64,000 nucleotides of DNA from Diphasiastrum complanatum (lineage: Eukaryota > Streptophyta > Lycopodiopsida > Lycopodiales > Lycopodiaceae). The position numbers were made by a program, and so were the translations under genes. Under the pieces are notes generated by a model that was not told the DNA's origin, did no database searches, and was given only the letters and a program-made list of their open reading frames with translations. How positions within the stretch are numbered: the first letter of the stretch is position 1; every line of letters starts with the position of its first letter. Positions 1 to 10,470 of the stretch are shown piece after piece. The stretch is taken from assembly GCA_029204225.1 (NCBI GenBank), contig CM055093.1, positions 47,688,354 through 47,752,353 on the forward strand, read 5' to 3'.

Positions 1-329
1 TTAATTTCTTGGCTGATTTAATCCAAGAATTAATCAAGGGATTATATTCTTTATAGAAAATGCTTGATTTTGCACCAAAAATCACTCAAATTGGGTATGT
101 GAGTCAAATTCTACAAATTTTTGAAATTTCTCAGTCAAAACCGGAGCTGTATGGCCTCACACGTGTGAAAAGAGTTCTTGTAGTCTACAACAAGATCTGG
201 ACCAAAAATTTTGAGGATAGCTATCAAATCCAACTCGCTACACAAAATTTCACTAGTTTCCAAAAAACTGCTAATTTTGGCTTTGATTTGGATTAACCCT
301 ATCAATTTCAACAAAACCTCTTGTACTAG
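1..329 (-). mobile_element. 5' internal leader of a family-A LTR retrotransposon, cut by the window edge
   Basis: On the minus strand this follows directly after the primer-binding site at 330-341, so it is the untranslated leader of an element whose coding part lies to the left of the window. It is AT-rich and I see no retroelement protein motif in any frame. A TCACACGTGTGAAA palindrome near 158-171 matches those in the adjoining LTR. Confidence 0.6.
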
Positions 330-341
330 GCTCTGATACCA
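330..341 (-). other. Primer-binding site, initiator-tRNA-Met type
   Basis: The minus strand reads TGGTATCAGAGC, the usual plant LTR-retrotransposon site complementary to the 3' end of initiator tRNA-Met. It abuts the CA end of the minus-strand LTR at 342-1162, which fixes the orientation of the element. Confidence 0.8.
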
Positions 342-1162
342 TGTGCAAAAAGTACAAAAAGAACCAAGAGTGGATCCTAATCTGATCCTCAAGAGGGATT
401 GGTTGTCAGATTACTTGATCTATCAATCTACTTCAGATTAAGATCAATCTAGATCAATTCTAGACACAAAATCCTAACAAGAACAATCATTAATTGAATG
501 TAAGTGTACTTTATGGTTTCACACGTGTGAAACACTGTCTGAGTACGGACTCAAACCTGAAAATCAAGTACACATTATAGAACCTCAAAACAATCAAAAC
601 AAATGTAGACAAATGGAGAGAATCACTCAAAATTGCTTCCAAAACCAAGATTGGTGTCTCACATTGATAGTAGCCAAATGTGGCTCTATATATACAATAA
701 GTGGGAGCTCGTGGTACTGATCATCCCTATGATCCCACATGTGTGAAGGTGCTTTGTCATATGATGATTTATCATGCAAAACTGACATTTGGACAAAACC
801 TTCTATTTTGAGCACTTTTGGTCCATTTTCCTTCTATACTTGGAAATCTTCTAGAAGTCAAAATTCGTCTACTTCAGCCTATTCCACACATGTGAGCTGT
901 CCTCTACACATGGGATATGACACCTAACCAAAGGATGTGGCTCATGCAATCAATAGATTGATGCCATGTGTCATATGTCTAGAAAACTAGTTTTTGGCCT
1001 TTTTAGCCACTAAAACTTGAATTAAATCATATGTACAACCTATATGATTATGGTACATAACAAGTACACTATTTTCACACGTGGGAACAAGCTCCACACA
1101 TGTGTATTTATCTATATACAAAATTTTTGGCCTCTACCAAGCTTATTTTTGTATTTTTCACA
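342..1162 (-). repeat. 5' LTR of a family-A retrotransposon (copy A1)
   Basis: An 821-bp block bounded by TG and CA. Imperfect inverted ends are TGTGCAAAAAGTACAAAAA on the left and the complement of TGTGAAAAATACAAAAA on the right. The primer-binding site at 330-341 shows that it is the 5' LTR of a minus-strand element. It is closely similar to 39045-39876 (copy A2), with scattered substitutions and a short indel near 835. It carries several CACACGTGTG or CACATGTGTG palindromes. The outer flank at 1163-1167 is CTATT; the partner target duplication is outside the window. Confidence 0.8.
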
Positions 1163-1767
1163 CTATTGAGCCAAAATAGAGTAAGAGGCTAAACTCGTGC
1201 CAATTAGAGTGTAGACAAGTGTAATGCTTTTGTTTGATGAGTTCCAAGAGGTCCAATAGGATTTAGAGGTGGAACCTTGTGAGGTCCAATAGGAAATTGA
1301 GGTGTGCTTGAATATACTCCAATAGAATTAAGAGGTGCATGGATCAATGGTCCAATAGGATCAAGAGGTGACAAAGTATGGTCCAATCATAGTTAAGCAT
1401 AGTGGTAGCTCGTGGATCTACTAGTATCATTGTACTCCTCATTTTGAAGCTAATTGATTTGGTGATTATATGGATTTTGTGAGTTATTGGATTTCTAGCT
1501 TTCTCTCTCTACTCGAGAGCTCATGATGTTTTTTCTCTCTCTACCCGAGGAGAGCAGCTTGTTTTTACTTAGATTATTTTTTGAATACTTCCCACACGTG
1601 TGAGTGAGAGTTGGAAGTTTTTGAATGCATGTAGTAGTGTGTTTTTGCCATAGGATCTAAGATTGATCTTGAATCTCAATCTAATCTTAATCTTGGTGCA
1701 TCTACACACCTTAGGAGATCACAAGTACATGTTGTGGACAATCCACACGTGTGAAATTCAACAACAA
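1163..1767. other. Spacer without recognisable gene
   Basis: Between LTR A1 and the block-B homology. It holds a degenerate minisatellite (1237-1386), CT-rich stretches with an imperfect repeat around CTCGAGAGC/CCCGAGGAGAGC (1500-1560), and two more CACACGTGTGA palindromes (about 1592 and 1744). No coding signal is seen. Confidence 0.5.
1237..1386. repeat. Degenerate tandem repeat built on GGTCCAATAGGA
   Basis: Four to five diverged units of roughly 30-45 bp share the core GGTCCAATAGGA followed by an AGAGGTG-like tail. On the minus strand they spell repeated Pro-Ile-Gly-Pro-Leu words in a 60-codon open frame. The frame is probably a by-product of the repeat, since nothing else marks it as a gene. 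Confidence 0.6.
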
Positions 1768-2475
1768 CTTCAATTGGAGATATAACCATTAAATCTCTCA
1801 AGGTATATTCAATTTATCTCTGATATGCATGTATTCCTTTTTTAGTTCAAATGTATCGTCATAGCATAAATAAAATTTTTATCATAATATTACTAATTTT
1901 GGCTCTATATATGCAGTATGTACAACAAAATGATGCTTTTAGTTGAGCATGGTTCGTCCTGTACAATATGAGGCTATTTTTTGAATGGTATAATTTTCAA
2001 ACGGATGTAGATATTGAAAAGGTAATATTCTATTCATTTGTAGTTCATTTCATTCTGATTCATATTTTATTACGATCATTGTTTGTAATTTGCTGATTCT
2101 CGTGTTTTGTGATGACAGTTCACTCTTGAGCCGTATACTCTTGATGATGTATATAGAGTTCGGCAAGAGTTGATCAGAACCTTTGTCCAGTATATTGTAA
2201 GCATTGCACCTGCAATCGAGGGCCCTCAAAAGGAAGCTGCTCCTGCCTTAACAGCCTTTCAGGTTGTTCAGGATGCAGATCTTATTTTATATGATCAAAA
2301 AGGAATAAAAGTCCTTCCTAATACAGAGGAAGACAATTTTGTAGCAGATATTCCTCTTGTCTTAAAAGGCATTGAGGCCCTTCCCGAAACAGAGGAGGGC
2401 GAGATTATAGAAGGAGTTGTTGCTTTATCAATTTCTAATACTGATATAGAAAATATAGAAAAATTGATTGAATAG
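1768..2475 (+). pseudogene. Ulp1/SENP-like (C48) cysteine protease C-terminal fragment, copy 1
   Basis: Three exons can be read in one phase: up to 1802, 1917-2021 (35 codons) and 2119-2475, ending in TAG. The introns (1803-1916 and 2022-2118) start with GT and end in TGCAG or GACAG. The middle exon reads like the catalytic-Cys segment of Ulp1-type SUMO/NEDD8 proteases: Gln-Gln, an Asp, then Phe-Ser-Cys-Ala-Trp-Phe-Val-Leu-Tyr. Here the Cys codon is TGA (1944-1946), whereas the second copy at 37 kb has TGT. The last exon adds about 118 residues with an acidic, low-complexity tail. The upstream part with the catalytic His and Asp is absent because homology to copy 2 starts only near 1768. Ulp1-like domains are known passengers of plant Mutator-like elements, but no MULE transposase or ends are seen here. 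The family call rests on a short motif. Confidence 0.5.
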
Positions 2476-2675
2476 CGATCTATTTGTAAATAGAGAGACA
2501 TAAAAAAAAAAAGATACAATCATTTTACTTGTAAACAACCTGTTTATGGGTTTTTTTTATTGATATCACAATAGATTCTTACAATCAGCTTGTGTCCGTA
2601 GTCTAATAATGGAATTAATTTTTCTATAATGATAAAAAGACATGATGATTGGCATGTATTTGCTGATAGTGAATC

Positions 2676-4065
2676 TCAATGTTCTTCCATAAGTTGGATT
2701 GTTTCACCAATATCTCTGCATTTGATCTCGAGCTCATGTCTTTTACGTACCTGCATAAAACTAATACAAAGTTAGTTAGAATTAGTACAGAGTTTGTATT
2801 AGAAAGTTTTGATTGAAACTATTCATAAAAGATTGAGTGTTTACAGTTACTTACAAGTTCACCATTGAAAATGAATCTGAAGTCTGAAACTACATCATCT
2901 TCTAGGAGTAATAGTTCCCGCAGGATGTAGTTTAGACTCCAATCTTCTTCTACCTCAACACATGTCAAAACGACATCATTGTATATAATTTCAATATTTT
3001 TTTGTTTTGAATGTCCACTAGCTTCCAAGTCTTGAACGAGTGGCATCCATTTACCTTTATTTTTTTTCCATCTTTGATAATGGAAGCATAAGCTCAACAT
3101 TTGTTTTTCAATTTGATAATGGAAGCACATGGAAGACATTTTAATTCTGCATTCTATTTCTCCATCTGATCTTTTGTCCCAGTCTTCATCCATAAGTTCA
3201 GATAATAAACTATCTGATAAATTTTTGCATACAAACATCGTTGGGGTTTTGTGTACATTGACATTTGAAAAGAAATCCACAAATATATTCAAGGAAATAA
3301 ACCAACTCATTGTTTTTGATCTCGTGCTCATTTTTAATGAATTTTTTAATCATTATATATTTTGCAATGAAGTGATTCTGAAATTGTAACATTTGGTGCA
3401 ATCCATTCATCACTTTCAAAGCTAGGTAATGGAATTGGTACTATTTGTCCAAAATTTTCTTTTGTATCAGGAATGTACATTGATTCATAAAAAAAAATTT
3501 CACCATCAACAAGATCTTTTGCAGTTCTACCTCGATATTGCAGCTGTCTAATATCAGTGTGAATAACATCTAACACACCTGCTAAAGATCCACTCGGCTC
3601 CCATTCATTTATGTTGAATGGATATAAATCTACAAGAGAAAAATGATCAGATTGGCAAGTTTACTATTAGATATTTATGAATGACAAAAATCAAAGTATC
3701 AAAAATATCAATACTCACAGTTGCTTTTTTTGTGCTCTTGACGGTTGAATCCTTGCACATCTATTTTTGAATGCATATATACATGTTGGACTAGAATTTC
3801 AAAAATAGATTTTCCTCTTGATGATGTTCTGAAATCCAAAATTCTAGCCTTCCAATAAGATCAAAATGATAGTTTTGACCTTTTTCCTTTTTCGAAATGC
3901 TCCTTTTGAAGATAGATGCATCAAAACCCAAGGGTTTTTTAAATATTTTCTTGGCACCCATAATCCATTATCATCTGCCTCATTGAATAGAAGCACAGAG
4001 TCGATTGAGGAGCACGTCTTCCTTGATGGCGCCATTCGTAATTTGCATGCAAAAATCTGAAACAA
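2676..4065 (-). pseudogene. Unidentified multi-exon coding fragment, convergent with the Ulp1-like fragment (copy 1)
   Basis: Read right to left, the pieces are: (a) about 4065-3850, a Lys/Arg-rich stretch including MAPSRKTC and WVPRKYLKNPW; (b) about 3855-3718, ending at a GTGAGT donor; (c) a TCTCTTGTAG acceptor near 3630, then an exon to about 3360 containing FNINEWEPSGSLAG and GEIFFYESMYIPD; (d) 3331-2855, acidic, with VEVEEDWSLNYI and SDFRFIFNGEL, ending at a GTAAGT donor; (e) last exon 2750-2676 after a TATGCAG acceptor, 24 codons and TGA. The d/e junction keeps phase. Small frame breaks between a/b and c/d suggest decay. I do not recognise the family. Parts d and e recur at 38 kb. Retained introns argue for a DNA-level copy rather than a retrocopy. 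Confidence 0.45.
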
Positions 4066-5037
4066 TGAACTATGAATCTGAAAATTTGCTTAGACAAAAA
4101 GCCATGAATGTGAAAAACAGTGTTGACAAAAATTTGAAACACTGATCTATTTGGTGCAACAAATTAACTCTGGTTATCTCTATTAACCATGGTTTGACAA
4201 TGCATATACATTAATGGTACATCGATTTTCTCATCTCAACCATCTGTCATATTCATTTTCAATATTTTTGGGTCTCTTTGGGCAGTGATGAGCTGGAAGG
4301 GCAGACCTCATCAACCAATACCATTTCCACATGCTGTCCGACGAAACAGCAATATATTTAAAAAGTTTTTATTTTATTTATATTTGGAAAGCATCTTTTT
4401 TCAAAGGCCCTCGTCGGGCTCTAAGTTTCTCTAATGAGTTTGGCAATTTTTGAACTAAAAGTTGCAAAATTTTGAAATTGTTCTGATGCATGCATGCATG
4501 TAAATCAATATAGTGCTTTCATGTTGATGGAAATGTATGGATAGATCTGTATGCATACTTAAATGCATGTTGCATGCGTAACCAATGATTTTGATCAGAA
4601 GAATTTTTGCATGTGACTATTTTTGACAATTCTAGATCAAAAAGCAGATTTCCTAGCAACTAGGCTATTTACAAAAAAATAAAATTCTAAAAAAGTCAGT
4701 GCATGTCGAGTTAGTTCCATGCAGGATGTTTTGAAATGATATCGATTTGAGACAGTGCTTGTGTTTTTGCAAAATCGGTCTGATTAATCGATTTTCACAG
4801 TTGGTCCATTTTAAACGAATTTCGAAAATCTTAATTTTTTGTAAAAGTTAGTGGTTGGTCATAAAAAGTTGTTGTTGCTTAATTGTTCTGATATTGATTT
4901 TGCAAAAGTTTGTTCAAACAAGTGAAAGACCTTGATGAATGATATCAGCCAGTTATGAAGCTTTTGAACGTGTCACTTATTGGTTGATGATTGGAGCTCG
5001 ACTAATTTAAGCAAATTTTGCATGTCAGAAAATCAAT
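4066..5037. other. AT-rich sequence upstream of the chromovirus; no gene seen
   Basis: Contains TGCATGCATGCATG near 4487 and many short TGCATG words, but no open frame with recognisable content. By position it should include the 5' LTR and leader of the element that starts at 5038. I cannot align it with the LTR at 8663, and only a poor primer-binding-site resemblance (TGATATCAGCC near 4939) is present. Confidence 0.4.
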
Positions 5038-6140
5038 ATGACAGACGATAATGCAAATGTAGCTCTCGATGGTCAGGTGCCAATACCTACCTATCTACAA
5101 ATTTGTCAATTATTAAGCCAAGCACTTAATGAGATAAACAACATGAACACTTTACGTGATCAACAAATGGAAGTACTGTTAAATCAAGTGAGAGCTTTGT
5201 CTGCTCCAAATTTGGGCTTTCAGCCTGAACCATTTTTGGGGGAGATGAAATAGAAGAAGCCTGAAATTGTGGATGACTGGTTAACCAAGTGGACCGATTA
5301 TTTTAATCTACATAGAATTCCTAAGGAGAAAAAGATAGAGAGTGTTATTCTGTTCTTCCGTGGTAAAGCTTTGTCGTGGTGGCGTGATTTAAAACCTAAA
5401 CCTACCACATGGGACAAGTTTATGGAGGTGTTCAGAAAGTAGTTTGTGGTTGTGGACGACTCAGATTTTTACCAAAGATTTGTGAATTGAAAAATGGGTA
5501 CTTGGAGTTTGGACTCGTACCTACAAGATTTTATGGATTTGTGGAATGAAGTCCTCTCATTCGATGTAAAACTGGCATTGTGGCAGTTTATCCTAGGTTT
5601 GTCTACAGATTATCAGAATGAGTGTAAGTGTAACATGCTTTAAACCTTTGATGATGTAGTTTGTGTCGCGAAAGCGTACGACTCCATGGTGGTGACATCT
5701 AGGAAGCAGTTACAGGCTAACCATTTGGATCATTCGGACCCAGCCAGAAAAAAGAGAAGAAAAGAGTTCGTGGAAATAAAAATAAAAATTATTTTGACGA
5801 ACTAGATCAAGCTGCATCTGAATTTAGACAAAAGAAAAAGTTGTCCTCGAAAAAGACTAGAAGGACCAATGTTTGTTTCCATTGTGGTCAGCCTGGACAC
5901 GTTATGAAATTCTACCCAGAACGAAAGAAAGGCGCAGCTCAAGTGATTGAGATGCCAAGTAAAGAGAATCTTAAGCTAAAAATTAACAAAACTAATTGTG
6001 AGTGTGATTGTTCTTTCAGTACTACTTCATTCTTGCCAAATGAATTATTTCATTTGAAAGGCATTGTTAATGGACATGAAATTAGTACTTCAGTGGACAG
6101 TGGATCTACTCATAATTTCATCAACTCTGGTCTTGTGTAG
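5038..6140 (+). pseudogene. Chromovirus gag (capsid, zinc knuckle) and start of protease, with stops
   Basis: The frame opens at an ATG (MTDDNANVALDG) and is stopped at 5251-5253, but the same frame continues with a retrotransposon-gag stretch (KALSWWRDLKPK near 5364-5400) interrupted by further stops. A CCHC zinc knuckle, CFHCGQPGHVMKFYPE, lies at about 5871-5918; its last Cys position is Tyr-Pro, so the knuckle is probably damaged. The aspartic protease follows with VDSGSTHNFI near 6091-6120 (canonical DSG or DTG active site) and a TAG at 6138-6140. In an intact element these would form the capsid, nucleocapsid and polyprotein protease. Confidence 0.8.
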
Positions 6141-7388
6141 AGACTCAGACACAAAACTGAAGCCAGTAACCATAGATATCGAGTATATCTAGCTTCAGGA
6201 GCGGAGTTGGAGACGTGGGATGTGAAAGTTCCAAGACTCCCTATTTGGACCCAGGACTATAGATAGTTAATTGATTTCCATGTTTTAGATTTAGCACGTA
6301 CGGATATTACTCTAGGATCCGAGTGGTTATTTAATAAGCATCCTGAAATAGATTTTGAGAAGCATGTTCTCTCTTTTCAGGAGGGTAAAGAAATAGTTAC
6401 ATTGTTTGGAGACAATTTTGTACATCCATCTTGGATGAGTTCATTTGCTAATGTAATGGAGATTTTTGATTCACAATATGAAGCTTATTCTTTATTTGCT
6501 AAGCCAATTTTGGATTTATCTGAAATGCATCTAAGTAGTTGTGAATTGTCAAAAATCCTTAACTCGGTAGACTTAGATCAGGAGCAAATTGAGAAGAATA
6601 AATTACTGTTTGAATTTAAAGTTGTATTTCCAGAAGAATTACCTCATGGATTACCGTCGTCCAGATCGGTAGACCATAAGATTGAGTTAATCTTAGGTAG
6701 TCACCCTATCTCTAGACAACCTTATAGGTTTTCTCAGAAAGAAGAAGAGATTACTAAGCAAATTGAAAATTACCTAAATATGGGTCATATTCAGCCAAGT
6801 AAGTCACCTTGGGGCGCTCCTGTTCTTCTGAAAGTGAAGAAAGATGGAGGCTTCAGGATGTGTGTGGACTACAAAGGGTTGAATAAAGTAGCTATTAAAA
6901 ATAGATATCCTTTGCCTCGTATGGATGATCTAATAGATCGATTAGGTGGAGCTAAATACTTCACAAAGATAGATCTTAGAACCGGATATCATCATATTAG
7001 GATTCATCCGGATGATGTGCAGAAGACTGGTTTTTGGACAAGATTCGGTCACTATGAATTTCTCGTGCTTCCTTTTGGGTTAACGAATGCACCAGCTACA
7101 TTCCAACAGATGATGAACGATCTTTTTCGTCCATATCTAGGGAAATTTGTGGTTGTATTCTTAGATGATATTCTCATCTACAGTAGAACACTTAAGGAGC
7201 ATTTGAGTCATCTTAAGACTGTCTTAGATATTCTCAGACGAGAGAAACTCTACGCTAAGGAATCTAAATGTGAGTTCTTTAAGCATGAGTTGTTATACCT
7301 CGGTCATAAGATCACCCATAGTGGGTTGGAGATTGACGAGAGTAAGGTCAAGATAGTGCTTGATTGGCCGATACCGAAAGTGTCATGA
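6141..7388 (+). pseudogene. Chromovirus protease end and reverse transcriptase
   Basis: A 328-codon open stretch runs from 6402 to 7388. It contains the gypsy RT landmarks in order: [39 protein letters not shown], the [15 protein letters not shown] block, [17 protein letters not shown] and the catalytic [11 protein letters not shown] (FLDD form of YxDD), then [11 protein letters not shown] and [10 protein letters not shown]. It ends just after DWPIPK, where an intact chromovirus would continue into the connection and RNase H. The 6141-6401 part is the protease tail with one extra stop (near 6265). The RT core looks uninterrupted, but downstream domains are damaged. Confidence 0.85.
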
Positions 7389-8634
7389 TGTTCCCTATGC
7401 AGGTCATCCGGGTATACACAAGACTTTGGACTTGGTTAGAAAAGATTTTCATTGGCCGAAACTCAAGCCATTTGTCGAGTCTTATATGGTTAAGTGTAGA
7501 CCTTGCCAGTTAGCCAAAGCTGAATGCTTAAAGACTAGAGGGTTGCTACATCCCCTAGATATCCCTCAAAAATGATGGGAAAGTACATCTATGGATTTTG
7601 TGGTTGGACTTCCAAGGACCCAACGCCAAAATGATTCTATTTGGGTTGTGGTGGACAGGTTGACAAAGTTAGCTACTTTTATACCAGTCAAGTCAACTGC
7701 TAAGGTTTCGGATCTAACCCAGATCTTTGTGGAAAGATTATTTAGGCTTTATGGACTGCCAAGTGATATAGTTAGTCATAGAGATCCTTAATTTACAGGT
7801 CACTTTTGGTCAGCTGTATTCCATAAGCTTGAAACTTCGCTTAGTTTTAGTTCTTCTGATCATCCTGAATCAGATGGCCAGACTGAGAGAACTAATCAGA
7901 CTATGGAGGACATGTTGAGAACTTATGTGTATCACAGACAATCTCAGTGGGAAGATTACATTCTTTTGATTGAGTTTGCTTATAATAGTAGGAAACATTC
8001 TGCTACTGGTTATAGTCCATTTCTGCTGATGTACGATTTTCAACCTAGATCTCCGGTAAATGTGGAGACAAAGTCTGTTAAGATCCAAAAAGTTGCAGAT
8101 TTCTTGCATGATATGCGTGAAATGTTGCAAGTGGCCCGTGATTGTATCCGGAGTGCTCATGATAGAGCTAAGCACTATGCCGATCTTAAGAGATCTCCCA
8201 GAGATTTTAAAGTTGATGACTGGGTATATCTAAGAATACCTAAGGATTCTAAGACTATGAGTACAAGGAAGCATTATAAATTGTCTACGAGATATTGTGG
8301 ACCGTTTCGGATTATAAAGAAAATTGGTTCTTTAGCTTACAAATTAGATCTTTAGAACAAAACTACAGCTCACCTAGTGTTTCATGTAAGCCGGTTGAAA
8401 TTAAGTTTGCATGAAGGTGAAGTACTTGGTTCAGAGGAAGATCTTACCCATTTGGAGGACTCATCGCTTAGTGCTCCTTTGGAACCTGAAAAGGTACTCA
8501 AAACCAGAGATAAACAATTGAGAAATCATTCTATATTTGAGTGCTTGATCAGGTGGAAGGGATGGACTGAGAATGATGATTCATGGAAAAGGGTCGAAAG
8601 CATAAAAAAGAATTTCACTAGTTTTCATTTCTAG
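7384..8634 (+). pseudogene. Chromovirus integrase with C-terminal chromodomain
   Basis: Starts in a frame shifted from the RT, at the integrase zinc-binding region ([15 protein letters not shown], then CRPCQLAK). The DDE core follows: SMDFVVGLPRTQ with the first Asp, DIVSHRDP with a stop replacing the next codon, and SSSDHPESDGQTERTNQT with the Glu region. The C-terminal GPF/Y-type segment (YCGPFRIIKKIGSLAYKLDL) ends in TAG. A short 85-codon frame then carries a chromodomain-like block, FECLIRWKGWTENDDSW. Chromodomains of this kind are known to bind histone marks and bias chromovirus insertion. The RT-to-integrase junction at about 7384 lacks all of RNase H. At least three stops interrupt the region. 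Confidence 0.85.
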
Positions 8635-8649
8635 AGATAGAAATGGTTT

Positions 8650-8662
8650 AAGGGGGGAAGAA
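8650..8662 (+). other. Polypurine tract
   Basis: AAGGGGGGAAGAA immediately precedes the TG of the LTR. It is the expected plus-strand priming site of an LTR element. Confidence 0.75.
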
Positions 8663-9301
8663 TGTTATGTCAATGTCCTGTACAAGGGAATCAGAATTAT
8701 TCCTAACATGGATAGCCGGTCACTCCAGTTGTATGTGGTTATTAGTTATGCTACGTCATTCCAGACGTGGTCGTATTAAATAATTAATAATCATATGAGG
8801 GACTAGACCTATAATCGGACATAGGAGCACATGCATTGAAGACTGTTTTAATGCAAGGATAGGAGATCAATAGCTCAATTTAGGTTGCATGGGAATTCTA
8901 AAGAGAATACTCTCTCTCTCTTGAGAAGAATAGATCTAGTGGAAACTCGCCCATCCTCCTATTGTGAATTGCGATTCTTGAGCCAATGTTTCCTCTCCTC
9001 TCTTGTGTTCTTCACTGTGGCTTGGGGGTGAATTGTTAGGGTATTGACCAGCCTCTCCATATTGGTTGGGTGGTTCATGCTCCACGGGTGTCCTTTTGGT
9101 TTGCATGTGATTGGAATCATGTAGATCTTCACTTGGTGGTTCTTACAAGACAATCAAGGTAGCATGTCCATAGAAAGCTAGAAACATGGAGATCTCAATG
9201 GAATCACATTAGCAATGAAAAAAATAGTACAAGCTATGAACATGAGCATTGATTCATGTGGATAGGACACATGAGACCTAGCAATGGAGATCATTATGGC
9301 T
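8663..9301 (+). repeat. Chromovirus 3' LTR, merging rightward into an older LTR (family F)
   Basis: Begins TGTTATGTC after the polypurine tract. Its right end is not marked clearly, perhaps near 9000. The last 40 bp or so before 9302 (ending GGCTCACAT) resemble the complement of the family-F copy near 13730-13765, so the right part probably belongs to the F LTR that the solo LTR at 9307 split. It contains a (CT)n stretch at about 8910-8925. No coding signal is seen. Confidence 0.55.
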
Positions 9302-10470
9302 CACATTGTTGACGGATCCCCTGCTCCAGAGGACTTGTTGTTTTATCGTTTCTCTGGTTCTTTCTTGCCACTTTTTCAAAACCGTTTTCGCCTGTTACTA
9401 GGCTTAAAGACATTCATTAGATGTCTTCTTGATTTAACAATGCCAACCCAGGCAGAAGGGACAGAGTGTCGTTGTAGTATGTTTCTTTGTCCTGCCTGTC
9501 AGAGGACAACTCAGGGACGTCACTCTTGAACGCACTTACATTCTACATGGATGCAAGCCAAGAATGCTCATTCACAGATCAGCATGCAAACCAATGAATG
9601 TTCAATGAATTTCTACAGCTACCTACACTTAAATAGACTAAATCAGAGTCTACAATACATTAACATTGAGCTACATTTGCATAACTGATAAACAAGAAAC
9701 AAGAACTAAACTACAGCATGTTAGAAGTCCAAGAATCAAGAAACCAGCCAGTCTATTCATTCTTGGACATCCCAAGAACATCAAGAACTGGATTGTACAG
9801 AGATATGCAAGAATCACACCACAAATCCAGCCTATTTAGTTTACCTTAATGCTGGTTTCTACATTAATCCACAAGAAAGCAAGGAAGCTAATCCACTCTA
9901 CAAAAAAAACAAATCTAGTCCACTCTACAGTCCACAACCACAAACAAAAGGAGGGAAGGGCAAGATCATAAATGCATCACTCAAGAAACAAGCATGATCA
10001 AGGAGCTCAAGGGTTGCACCAAACTCGTGAAGGCTCTTCTCATTTCAGCATGGAGTTGATACAATTCACAAAAAGCTCCTCTTCACAAAGAGGGAGTCTC
10101 TTAAATAAGCAAGAGAGCTCCTTAGGTGGCATCCTAGTGGAATTTCCACATTTCACAAATTACAAGTGGAATAATGCTCTCCACTAGAGGTCACCATCAA
10201 GAGGTGGCTCACCTTACTTTCTTTAAGAGGGGTCTACTTGCATTTATTACATTTGTCTAGAAATACTAGTTCCTACATGGTCATTCCATCTTCCAGGATT
10301 CACCATGAGGCTTACACAGTTCTTGCATGTCTTTCCTAGCTAGTATTTCTCGGCTCTCAGTCTTCATTAGTCTCGTCTTCTCAGAGACCTCCTCGGTCTA
10401 AGGTGAGAGGTGCTCTTGAGTTGCTCTATCCGAGTATCTTGGGGATTCGTCAGAATCAGCCAACACACAT
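9302..10470. mobile_element. Solo LTR (family E), 9307-10465, with CACAT target duplication
   Basis: The block starts TGTTG, ends CAACA and is flanked by identical 5-mers CACAT at 9302-9306 and 10466-10470. Interior length is 1,159 bp. It has no primer-binding site, polypurine tract or internal coding region, so it is a solo LTR left by LTR-LTR recombination. Related right ends occur at 20704 and 60045 in the same orientation. On both sides the flanking sequence continues the family-F LTR, so this insertion is younger than F. An 81-codon frame at 9284-9529 overlaps its left end and looks incidental. Confidence 0.85.

Larger units (their letters stand above)
5038..8662 (+). mobile_element. Decayed Ty3/gypsy chromovirus, internal region
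   Basis: The order gag, zinc knuckle, protease, reverse transcriptase, integrase, chromodomain and polypurine tract on one strand identifies a Ty3/gypsy chromovirus. In-frame stops in gag, protease and integrase and a deletion of RNase H make it non-autonomous. A 3' LTR starts at 8663; no 5' LTR could be recognised. Confidence 0.85.

Noticed and set aside
9284-9529. 81-codon plus-strand frame as a gene
   Set aside because: It crosses the left boundary and target duplication of the solo LTR and has no recognisable content.
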